Shown piece by piece: positions 1 through 7,918 of a stretch of DNA of 44,878 bases. Within the stretch, counting starts at the first letter, position 1. The number at the start of each line of letters is the position of its first letter. The notes below the pieces were generated by a model. It searched no databases, had not been told where the DNA came from, and saw nothing but the letters and a program-made list of their open reading frames with translations. Source of the DNA: an uncultured Ureaplasma sp. (GTDB lineage Bacteria; Bacillota_I; Bacilli_A; Mycoplasmatales; Mycoplasmoidaceae); the NCBI GenBank assembly GCA_902766725.1, contig CACXEQ010000029.1:1-44878 (forward strand). Reading direction: 5' to 3'. The translations under genes and the position numbers were made by a program.

Positions 1-1622
1 GTTTTATTCTTACTCCAGTCTTAAAAACTATGTCACAAGACATTTATTCTAATAATTATTACATGAACATAGATTGACAATTAATGCATGCAAAATATAA
101 AGACAAGGATCAAGAAATTATAAACAAAGTAACAGCTCATTTAGCTACAACTAAAGATGGAAATGCAGTTGATTATACTAATTTTAAAGATGGTCAATTA
201 CCATCTGATAGTTTTCAATTTACTAGATATAGTTTGTTAGCAACCCCTAAATACCAGCAAAAAAAAATGTTTGAAGCATATTTTGATCAAACTAAGGAAC
301 CTGATCAAAAAATTGTTTTTAGTTGAAATAAAGATATGTTGGGGATTGAATATTTTTTACCAAGTGATGCTAAGGATAGTAATTTTAAAATACCAACAGA
401 CTCATATGATGTGCCAATGGCTAAAAATAATTTATCTTTAATAGGTTTACAACTTAATGGTATTAATTTATTAGATTTATTGAGTAAAAAGCCAAATTTA
501 CAAGATAGTCAATCTATCAATAATGCAAACAACGATGCCAATCTAAAAATTGAAGAAAAATTTGTAAAATATTGTAATATTGAAACCAATGCCAATGTTT
601 CTTTTTTTGACAATGATATAAGTAAAAATACTATTCAAAATAGTTTTAGTGCTACTTTTACAAATAGTAACAACATACAGTATAAGGTTGAGACAAAATC
701 AAACATGAACAACATTCAACCTTCTAAAAGCTTTTCTAATAATGCTGTGAATTTTTACAAACAAGTAGCTAATTATGTTGATAGCAAAAAAATTCTAGAT
801 GATATTGAATCATGTCATTGATTAACCAAATTAATAAATGTTGAGATGGCTATTTTGTTTGGTATATTGGGACTCATGATAATATTAATACTAGTTCGAT
901 ATAAATATTCATTTTATAATGGACAAGAAATTCCACCACCTCCTGGTGCACGATATCGACGTTCTGCTAATCTTGATTTCCTAATTAGTTTTACCACTAT
1001 AGTAGCTTTATTTATTATCACATTTTCTTTGTTTATATTGTGAAAATTTACTATTAGTGATCCAATTGAAAATGAGGTTAACAATGTAAAAAAATGGAAT
1101 AATGAAATTACTAATGAATCAAAATCTGATATAAATGTTATAAAAAAAGTTAATGGAGAAGATAAAGATAATTTTAAATCTATTGATAATTTTATGAAAT
1201 ATTATGAAAAAAAATCAAATACTGCTTTTGCATCATATTTTTATTATTTTCATTTTGTTGAACTTTCTCAAAAACAAGGAAATAATGAACAAACAATTAT
1301 AATTGATAAAACAGTTAAAGATGATTATGAAAAATTTAACGAAACAAAACAAAATTGTGGTATAAGTGATAGAAATTTTGGCAGAATTATTATTGGAATT
1401 TTATTAACGGTTTTACTTGTTTGTAGTTCAATTCTACTTGGTTGAAATATTATTAGTTCAACATATGAAGCTATTTCTGATTGAAGACAGTATGTTTATG
1501 ACATTAATAATCAAGTAGCACAAGTTGGTCATATCTTTAATCCCAATCCCAATCCCAATCCAAATAATCCCAATGATGATCCACTACATCCACAATTTAT
1601 TCCTCCAGATATTCCTAATTAA
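1..1622 (+). CDS. Surface membrane protein, C-terminal part (5' end outside window)
   Basis: The reading frame is open from base 3 to a TAA at 1620-1622, with TGA read as Trp. It is colinear with the second half of the complete lipoprotein at 37052-39559: both contain LTPVLKTMSQDIYSNN, then a variable acidic or asparagine-rich region, then membrane segments. Hydrophobic stretches are visible around 846-900, 985-1045 and 1380-1440, so the C-terminal third crosses the membrane several times. It ends in a proline-asparagine tail of NP repeats that the paralogue lacks. Short near-identical DNA islands alternate with diverged stretches between the two copies, suggesting recombination within a surface-protein family. 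The function is not recognised; adhesion or antigenic variation is only inference. The N-terminus with the expected signal peptide and lipobox is missing from this window. Confidence 0.8.
1539..1574 (+). repeat. In-frame AATCCC hexamer repeat coding an NP tail
   Basis: Three perfect AATCCC units are followed by AATCCA and AATAATCCC, coding alternating Asn-Pro just before the stop of the surface protein. Because the unit is 6 bp, slippage would change tail length without changing frame. The paralogue at 37052 ends without this tail. Confidence 0.75.
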
Positions 1623-1706
1623 TAACATGTTAAAAACATCAAATTGCTAGAATAAGTAACAATGTAATCTAGTTTTATCGAGAAATTTTATATTGTTGTA
1701 AAATGA

Positions 1707-2166
1707 GAGTAGTGTTGCAAAAAGTGAGCAATTTTTAACAAAAATTCAGATAATTGTATGTATATATACATAAAATTAAAAAACACTCGAACTATACATT
1801 CATAATATAGTTTTATGAAAAAGAAAATTAAAAACGGCAATAGATATTGTCAAATTTGTTGACATCATTTACAACAAAAAGGAAAATATAAAAATAAAAG
1901 ATAATATAGATGATATTGTCCTAAATATCATAAATATACAATCATTAATAAAAAACAAAAAATATATTTGTGGTCATTCAAATATTTTCAATACCTTACC
2001 CATTTCAAGGAAAATGTCAGAATATGGATATCATCGATTAACTTTCTGAAGAAATACTAAAATGTTTAAAGACAAAAACATTTTTATTCTTGAAACAAAA
2101 AAAGACATCTAGTTATTTATTTAGAAATGATTTTAGTAAAAATACTCACTTTTTGCAACATAGCTC
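1707..2166 (+). mobile_element. Decayed short insertion element 'ISa', copy 1 (460 bp)
   Basis: The element is bounded by imperfect terminal inverted repeats. The left end reads GAGTAGTGTTGCAAAAAGTG and the right end, reverse-complemented, reads GAGCTATGTTGCAAAAAGTG. The interior encodes the remnant of a small zinc-ribbon protein. A 326-bp relative with the same ends and the same 5' coding region lies at 11729-12054 in opposite orientation, and a TIR-only scrap is at 36895-36963. No clear target-site duplication is visible. The size is well below a functional insertion sequence, so it is a dead or MITE-like derivative that would need a full-length transposase elsewhere. Confidence 0.75.
1815..2060 (+). 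pseudogene. Transposase remnant of ISa copy 1 (zinc-ribbon N-terminus)
   Basis: ATG at 1815 opens MKKKIKNGNRYCQIC, the first CxxC half of a zinc ribbon, followed by basic residues. An in-frame TAA interrupts it after NKR, and the same frame continues to a second TAA at 2058-2060. The second metal-binding pair is damaged: CP-x-Y here, against CLEC in the copy at 11760-11939. The position and the CxxC-H-CxxC pattern resemble the N-terminal zinc ribbon found in several IS transposase families. No DDE catalytic region remains, so the family cannot be assigned. Confidence 0.6.
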
Positions 2167-2235
2167 TTCTTTCTTATGACAATTAACATTTCTAGTTCAT
2201 ACACTAACTCAAGAATTTAATTTACTAATAAAAAA

Positions 2236-2799
2236 TTACATTGTTTTTATTTTGTAACAAATTGTGTAAATATAATGTCTACAATATATAGTCTTACACA
2301 AAAATATATTATTTTTTGAAAAAAATTTTGTGTTATAACTTTTTAAGAGTTTTATTCTTCATTTTTTAAAATCAGGGTTTTTATGATAAATATTATGGAA
2401 ACATTTTAAAAAAGCTTCTTTAGTTGTCCATTGAATCATAAAATTAATTTTATTATTTTTATTAATTGATTTTTTATTTGCTAAAAAATGTGAATTATTT
2501 TTTAGATTATTTAAATTAACAATAGTTTGACAGTCAATACCAATTGGTTGTTTGGCAAAATGGACAAATGTTCTACCTAATGTATGAGATACAGAAAAAT
2601 ATCATGTTTGTTTATTCGTGATAATCAAATTATTTTTAATTTTTGGTTGATGTAATTTGTGAATTTTAATAAATTTTTCAATTAAGGATTGTCTAATATT
2701 TTTTTGCTTATTTCTTTTCAATAACCCAGATAATTTTTTATTATAAAATTGATGTAAAACAATAGAACCATTTAACAATTTTTTTATTTTTTTTATCAT
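2236..2799 (-). CDS. Sfp-like 4'-phosphopantetheinyl transferase
   Basis: This is a 187-aa protein reading through two TGA(Trp) codons. It would transfer 4'-phosphopantetheine from CoA to the serine of a carrier protein such as ACP. The middle of the protein carries FSVSHTLGRTFVHFAKQPIG followed by IDCQ, matching the family pattern of a Ser-His box, a short loop and a G-[IV]-D-[IVC]-[EQ] metal-binding box. About 45 residues later comes WTTKEAFLK, matching the W-x-x-KEA motif. The metal-box acidic residue after D is Gln (DCQ) rather than Glu, which is unusual but tolerated in some members. It starts 5 bp downstream of the ackA stop, so the two are probably co-transcribed. The family call rests on motifs only. 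Confidence 0.65.
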
Positions 2800-2804
2800 T
2801 TAAT

Positions 2805-3995
2805 TTATGAAATTATTTTTTTAGTATCTTCAACCATCATTATTTCTTCATTTGTTCTAACTTTAAAAATTTTAATTTCTGAATTTTTATTTGTAACATC
2901 AATAAAATCACTATATTTTTGTTTATTTAATTTTTTGTCACATTCCAATTTAATTAGTTTGATTCTATTACATACACCTTCTAATAATTCTTTATCATTT
3001 TCTCCGCAACCAGCAGTAAAAACAATTGCATCAACTTTTTGTAATTCATTGCAATATTGAACAATATAATTAGCTATTCGTTGAAGTTGGATTTCTCTGG
3101 CTAATTTAGCATTTTGATTACCTTGTTTAATTTTAATAAGAACATCTCTTGAATCTGATGAACCAGTTAATCCTAAAAAACCAGCTTTTTTATTTAATTC
3201 ATTGTTAATTTGTTCATTTGTTAAACCCTGTGTTGATAAGTATGTGCAAACTGTAGCATCAATATCACCACATCTTGTCCCCATAATCAACCCTTGTAAT
3301 GGACTTAAACCCATAGTTGTATCAAAACTTTTACTATTTTTAATAGCACATATTGATGCTCCATTACCAATATGACAAACAATTAAGTTTAGGTTTTTCT
3401 TTTTTAAAACTTGTTGCATTTTTTTAGTTATATAGCGATAACTTGTTCCATGAAAACCATATTTTTTTATTTCATATTTTTTGGTTGTTACTCGATCAAG
3501 ACAATAATCACTATTTACATCAGGAATTGTAGTATGAAAGGAAGTATCAAATATACCAATATTTTTAGCAAATGGAATTAATTTTTTAAATATTTTTACT
3601 ACAGCTGTTTCACATGGATTATGTAACGGAGCGATTTTACCATAATCAATAGCTTTTTTTAAATTAGTTTTATTATCTAAACTTGCCGATTGTTTAAAAA
3701 AAGATCCCCCCATTGCTACCCTATGTCCTACACCAACAATTTCTTTTAAATCATTAATAATATGCATTTGTTTTAATGTTTTAAGAATAATTGATGTAGC
3801 AATCATATGATTGGCCATAGCAATCTTTTTTTCAATAATTTCATGTTTTGTTTTAACCTTTATTATGCCATCGACAAATATTCTTTCACATAAACCACTA
3901 GCAATTTCTTGTAAATTATCAAAATCATATAGTCTAAATTTAATTGAACTACTTCCTGCATTAATAACCAATATTTTTTTATCTTTTTTTTCCAT
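2805..3995 (-). CDS. ackA: Acetate kinase
   Basis: This enzyme interconverts acetyl phosphate + ADP with acetate + ATP, a major cytosolic ATP source in mollicutes together with phosphotransacetylase. The 396-aa length is normal for the family. Visible family motifs in order are the N-terminal phosphate loop INAGSSSIKF, GHRVAMGG, FDTSFHTTIP with the catalytic Asp/His region, KYGFHGTSYRY, HIGNGASICAI, and DTTMGLSPLQGLIMGTRCGD carrying the catalytic Arg. FTAGCGEND near the C-terminus forms the nucleotide site. A Shine-Dalgarno-like AGGAAT precedes the ATG at 3993-3995. The phosphopantetheinyl transferase gene follows almost immediately. No pta is in the window. Confidence 0.97.
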   Translation of the reverse strand: MEKKDKKILVINAGSSSIKFRLYDFDNLQEIASGLCERIFVDGIIKVKTKHEIIEKKIAMANHMIATSIILKTLKQMHIINDLKEIVGVGHRVAMGGSFFKQSASLDNKTNLKKAIDYGKIAPLHNPCETAVVKIFKKLIPFAKNIGIFDTSFHTTIPDVNSDYCLDRVTTKKYEIKKYGFHGTSYRYITKKMQQVLKKKNLNLIVCHIGNGASICAIKNSKSFDTTMGLSPLQGLIMGTRCGDIDATVCTYLSTQGLTNEQINNELNKKAGFLGLTGSSDSRDVLIKIKQGNQNAKLAREIQLQRIANYIVQYCNELQKVDAIVFTAGCGENDKELLEGVCNRIKLIKLECDKKLNKQKYSDFIDVTNKNSEIKIFKVRTNEEIMMVEDTKKIIS

Positions 3996-4077
3996 TGTTA
4001 ATTCCTATTTATTTTAATTTGTAATTATACTTTTATTTCTTTTATTTTTTTTATGTTAATAATAACATGGGGGAATT

Positions 4078-4302
4078 ATGAAAAAATTAACAATAAAACA
4101 AAAAAATAAAATAACTGGTGGTAGTTTTTATGCTATTGCTTTAGGAATAGGAATATTAGTGAGTACTTTTTCATCTGCAATAATAAATTCAATTTCAGCC
4201 TTAAAATCTAGTAATGGTTTTACATCATATGTAAATCATCATAATGCTGTTATTAGATTATCACCTGTTCCTAGTAGAAGTTCTATATCTTTTTTTAATT
4301 AA
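4078..4302 (+). CDS. Double-glycine-leader secreted peptide (bacteriocin/pheromone-like candidate)
   Basis: This is a 74-aa ORF with a strong ribosome site (GGGGGAA, 7 nt before ATG). The N-terminus MKKLTIKQKNKITGG has the form of a double-glycine leader: charged, with hydrophobic residues at regular spacing and ending GG, followed by SFYAIALGIGILVS. The mature part would be about 59 residues: a Gly/Ser/Ala-rich hydrophobic helix, then a polar tail with HH and two prolines. Peptides of this type are cut after GG by C39-peptidase ABC transporters in Gram-positive bacteria. No such transporter or immunity gene is recognised in this window. It stands alone, divergent from ackA. An ordinary small membrane protein is the alternative; the bacteriocin-like role is inference. 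Confidence 0.55.
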   Translation: MKKLTIKQKNKITGGSFYAIALGIGILVSTFSSAIINSISALKSSNGFTSYVNHHNAVIRLSPVPSRSSISFFN

Positions 4303-4412
4303 TTTTTAATGTAGATTGATCATTTTATGATAACACTTATCAATTCATTTTATTTCTATTAAAATTTATAAAACCACACATAGTAATGTTTAGGCTACAA
4401 AACAAGATGTGT

Positions 4413-4418
4413 TATAAT
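4413..4418 (+). promoter_or_regulatory. Extended -10 promoter upstream of the 38-aa ORF
   Basis: TGTTATAAT, an extended -10 (TGnTATAAT), lies about 70 bp before the ORF at 4490 and downstream of the GG-leader peptide. It suggests that the 4490-5245 pair has its own promoter. No convincing -35 is seen. Confidence 0.45.
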
Positions 4419-4489
4419 TACTATGTTAGACATAAAATAATTAAATCATCGTTAATTAGTTTTTGTGTTTGTAGATGGGCTAATATAAA

Positions 4490-4606
4490 ATGAAATATGA
4501 TATTAAAAAATATGAGGAAATGGTAAAAAAAGCCAATGAGAGTTTTAAAAAAGAAAAAAACTCATGGATGTTTGCTAAAATAATTAAATACTTTATGGAT
4601 AAATAA
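4490..4606 (+). CDS. Small basic hypothetical protein (38 aa)
   Basis: MKYDIKKYEEMVKKANESFK is followed by a lysine- and aromatic-rich tail ending KYFMDK. The first two thirds look helical and charged. It ends with TAA directly abutting a TTG that opens the Fic/Doc-like frame at 4607, so the two would be translationally coupled. Its size and position fit a toxin-neutralising partner, but no family is recognised and the reading frame is short enough to be chance. No good Shine-Dalgarno is visible. Confidence 0.35.
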   Translation: MKYDIKKYEEMVKKANESFKKEKNSWMFAKIIKYFMDK

Positions 4607-5245
4607 TTGAAAAAAATTAGATTATTTTATTTAAAAAAAATAACTTTAGATTTTCTTAAAAAAAATTAATAATTCTCTAATTTTCAATTTAAAGTCTTAT
4701 CAAAGTGGTTTTTTAGCAAATTTTAGAAGTCATTATTATGACAATTTAACAAAAATTTATATTGAATGTGTTAATTTTTGAAAATATTGTAAAAAGGACA
4801 GTATTGAAGTCTCTAATTTTTTTATAACCATTTTGAAAGATTCCTACTTCTTTGCAAAAGATTTATCAAATGAATTTATGCCTAATTTAAATAATCAAAT
4901 CTTTTCTCAAATTCATAGTTGTATCATTAATGCATTTAATAAAACAATTTCAATAAACGAAAATATCTTTTATTTTTTATCAAATTGTTTTTTAAACATT
5001 AATGTTTTCATTTTTTATTAAATGGTAACAAACGACTAGCAATTGCAATTTTAATAAAATTACTTTATAACTTTGGGTATTATTTCAAATTCACTAATAA
5101 TGAATGAAAATCATGTAGAGATTGAGAAGAAATATCCATTTACATCATTAATGAATATTCAAGTAAACATAATAAAGAAGAAATAATTAAATTCTTATTT
5201 GATTGAATAATAAAAAACATTGTAATTACTATTAATTTTGTTTAA
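4607..5245 (+). pseudogene. Frameshifted Fic/Doc-family-like gene
   Basis: Three overlapping frame segments together make a plausible protein of about 210 aa. The first runs from TTG at 4607 (LKKIRLFYLKKITLDF). The middle segment runs in another frame to about 5008 and includes SYQSGFLANFRSHYYDNLTK. The last returns to the first frame with HFLLNGNKRLAIAIL at 5009-5053 and ends in TAA at 5243-5245. HFLLNGNKR fits the Fic/Doc active-site pattern Hx3[DN]GNKR, and the following LLYNFGYYF fits the helix after it. The frame changes fall near an A8 run (about 4660) and a T6 run (5011-5016), so homopolymer slippage, sequencing error or true decay are all possible. Fic/Doc proteins AMPylate or phosphorylate targets such as EF-Tu. 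With the frameshifts as read, the gene is broken. Confidence 0.5.
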
Positions 5246-5394
5246 ACATTATTTATTCTTAAACAATGATCAACTTATCATTTATTAATTTATGAAAACA
5301 CAATTTAAATAGCTTTAGATAATATCTAATATTTATTTTTGTATATTTGTCTATCATTTATAAATATAATATTAAATAAAATATATATATTTAA

Positions 5395-6870
5395 ATGTCG
5401 AAAAAAAATAATAAGAAAAATTCTAAGAAATCTTTTAGAAAGCCAACAAAAAAAATAACTAAAAGAATTTTTAATAAATCAACTATAACTAAAAAAATAG
5501 TAAACAAACAAAATAAGAAATCTTCAAAAAAATTAATTAAAAAAAAATCTAATAAAACAATAAAAAAAGATAATTTTAATAATTCCAAAAGAAATAAATT
5601 ATCACAAAAAACTAATTTCAAACCAAATAAAAATATTAAGAAAAGACAAGTTGTTTCCACTGAACCAAAATTTGTCCCTACTATTTTAGAATCATTTACT
5701 AAACTTAAAACAATTTCTAAATTTGAATTAGATGAAATTTTAGGAAACATTATTAAAGTTGCTAAAATTAAAAGACGAAATAGAAACCTTGTTCAATTAA
5801 AAAAAATTTTTACTTCATTTGGAAGTTATAAAATAACTGAAGTTCAACTTCAGAAAATCCTTAATGAAATTACTAGGAATGACATTAAAATAAAAGAATA
5901 TCCTAATAAAAAAATTTTTAGTCTAGATGATACTATAGAGATTCTACAACAAAATAAAGCAATCAAAATTACCAAAATTAAAGTTAAGGGTTCTCAAAAT
6001 AGTTACAATGGAATTAAAAATTTTCTAGTTAACCTTGGCCACTCAAAAATGTTAACTGCTGAACAAGAAATTTATTATTCAAAAATGTCTAAAAGTAAAA
6101 ATGAACTTGAAAAACAGCAAGGAATTAGTCAACTAGTTACTTCCAATCTTAGACTTGTAACATCTATTGCAAAACGATTTTTAAATCATGGAATTGATTT
6201 TGATGATCTTATTCAAGAAGGAACAATAGGCCTCTTAAAGGCAATTGATAAATTTGACTATAAATTAGGACATAAGTTTTCCACTTATGCTACTTGATGA
6301 ATTAGACAAGCAATAACAAGAGCAATTTCTGATCAAGCTAAAACTATTAGAATACCTGCTCATATGGTAGAAATTATTAATAGAATTTTAAAAGCTGAAA
6401 AAGAAATTCAGCAAAAAACTGGAAGAACACCAACAATTGAGGAAATAACTGAAGAATTAGGAGGAGCTGCTGCTGGTTTCACTCAACGTAAAGTTGCTAA
6501 TATTAAAAAGATTCATATTGATCCAGTTTCATTAGACAAAACAGTTGGTTCTGATGATGATAGTCAAATTGCTGACTTTGTTAAGGAGACAACATTAACC
6601 AATCCTGATAAATTTACCAAAGAAAATCTGTTAAAAGATGACATTAATCAATTATTTAAATCTTCACTAAATGAAAACGAAGAAAAAATAATTAGGATGA
6701 GATATGGATTACCGCCATATGAATACCCTCATAATTTAGATGAAGTTGCTAAAAAATTGAAAAAACCAAGAGAACACATTAGGCAAATTGAAGCCAAAGC
6801 AACAAGAAAACTAAAACATCCTTCTAAATCAAAAAGACTAAGATCATATATTTTAGATGAAGGACAATAA
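5395..6870 (+). CDS. rpoD: Primary RNA polymerase sigma factor (RpoD/SigA)
   Basis: This 491-aa sigma-70 factor directs RNA polymerase to -10/-35 promoters. Residues 1-85 are an extremely lysine-rich extension (KK and KKK runs) that replaces the acidic region 1.1 of other bacteria. Region 2 spans about 225-325, with [20 protein letters not shown] (core binding) and [18 protein letters not shown], the aromatic -10 melting and recognition motif, whose second Trp is coded by TGA. Region 3 follows with [14 protein letters not shown], and region 4 closes the protein with [12 protein letters not shown] and a helix-turn-helix ([20 protein letters not shown]) for -35 contact. It is not preceded by dnaG, the usual neighbour. 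The Nif3-like gene overlaps its 3' end. Confidence 0.95.
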
Positions 6871-7639
6871 TTCATTTTTTATTAAAGATGTATGTAATTT
6901 CTTGTTAAAGCAGTATCCACTTTGCTTACAAGAAAAATGAGATTATTCAGGTTTTGTCAATAAACCTAAAAATAATTACAAAATTAACAAAATATGTGTT
7001 TGCTTAGATATAAATAAGAAAATCATTGATAAAGCAATTAAGAATGACATTAAATTAATTATTTCACATCATCCTATTTTCATTGATAAAAATAATTTGC
7101 TATCTTGTCAAAAATATTATATCAATCAAATTAAAAAATATCACATAACTATTTTATCATTACATACATGTTTTGATAATTCCAAGAATGGAATGAATTT
7201 TTTAATAGCAAATGCTTTGCAGTTAAGAAACATAAAATGATTTGATAATAAAAAGAGATTTATTGTTGGTAATTTTTCTCATTTTTTAACAATTAGTGAA
7301 ATTGCTAAAATATTTAAGAAACAATTTTCATCCAACTTTTGTTTATTTAACCGAAATAATGAAAAATTTAAGACATTAGCTATTTGTGCTGGTGCTGGAA
7401 TGAGTAATTTTACTTATGCTTTTAATAAACTTAAAAATATGCATATATTACTTGTTACAGGAGATGTAAAATATCATAGTTGGCAAAATCTCAATTATTA
7501 TAAGTTATCTTGTTTGGATGTTGGACATGGTATTGAAAATTGTTTTGTTGATTATATTACTAATTTATTAAAAACATCTTTCATAAATTTGAATATTTAT
7601 GCAATTAAAACACAAATTCATGAACATGTAATTATTTAG
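6857..7639 (+). CDS. Nif3-like dinuclear metal protein
   Basis: This 260-aa protein starts at an ATG inside the last codons of rpoD (14-bp overlap), a coupling seen with Nif3/YqfO-type genes beside rpoD in other Firmicute relatives. Family signatures are LIISHHPIF, the metal-binding HH, then LHTCFDNSKNGMNFLIANAL, then AICAGAGMSN, and near the end TGDVKYHSW with DVGHGIEN carrying the last His/Glu metal ligands. The in vivo role of the family is not settled; GTP cyclohydrolase-like activity has been proposed for some members. Two TGA codons are read as Trp. The 3' end overlaps the convergent Nfu gene by 8 bp. Confidence 0.85.
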
Positions 7640-7880
7640 GTTTTTTTGTTAGAAAAACAACATTTTTTATTTGTGGAAACGTTTGCATTAACATTTGTTT
7701 TAACCCATATGTATAAGTGGTATCAAAACTTGTGCATCCTATGCAATGTCCAGAAACAATTAAAGTTAGAATGCCTTTTTCAAAAGAGACAAAATTTACA
7801 TCACCACCTTCATTTTGGATTCAAATTCTAATATTATTAATTGTTTCATTAATTTTATTTATTAATTCTTTATTTTTCAT
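7632..7880 (-). CDS. Nfu/NifU C-terminal-domain iron-sulfur scaffold protein
   Basis: This 82-aa protein is short enough to be the Nfu domain alone. It contains NEGGDVNFV near residue 25 and GHCIGC near residue 45, the paired cysteines (CxxC) that hold an Fe-S cluster for delivery to target enzymes; the fold then continues as a helix (YGLKQMLMQTFP) and strand. Family order GGDV-(about 20)-CxxC is kept. It is divergent from leuS with 38 bp between starts. No SufU or SufS gene is seen here. Confidence 0.75.
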
Positions 7881-7901
7881 CTCTTGTTGTTACAGCATTA
7901 A

Positions 7902-7910
7902 TGTTATAAT
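7902..7910 (+). promoter_or_regulatory. leuS promoter, extended -10
   Basis: TGTTATAAT ends only 8 bp before the leuS ATG at 7919, so transcription would begin at or within a couple of bases of the start codon. No Shine-Dalgarno fits, which suggests a leaderless transcript. Confidence 0.55.
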
Positions 7911-7918
7911 ATTATATT

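Noticed and set aside
1707-2166. TAG on both sides of the ISa core as a target duplication
   Set aside because: The inverted repeat extends past it on both sides, so the triplet is part of the terminal repeat and not a target duplication.
2602-2799. Stand-alone 65-aa protein downstream of ackA
   Set aside because: Its apparent stop is a TGA(Trp); the frame continues to 2236 with phosphopantetheinyl transferase motifs.
4303-4489. tRNA or small RNA gene between the GG-leader peptide and the 38-aa ORF
   Set aside because: No cloverleaf or CCA-type end and composition is uniformly AT-rich; only a promoter is supported.
5391-5750. 119-aa minus-strand frame opposite the start of rpoD
   Set aside because: It is the complement of the lysine-rich rpoD N-terminus, giving an artificial Leu/Phe-rich sequence; no ribosome site.
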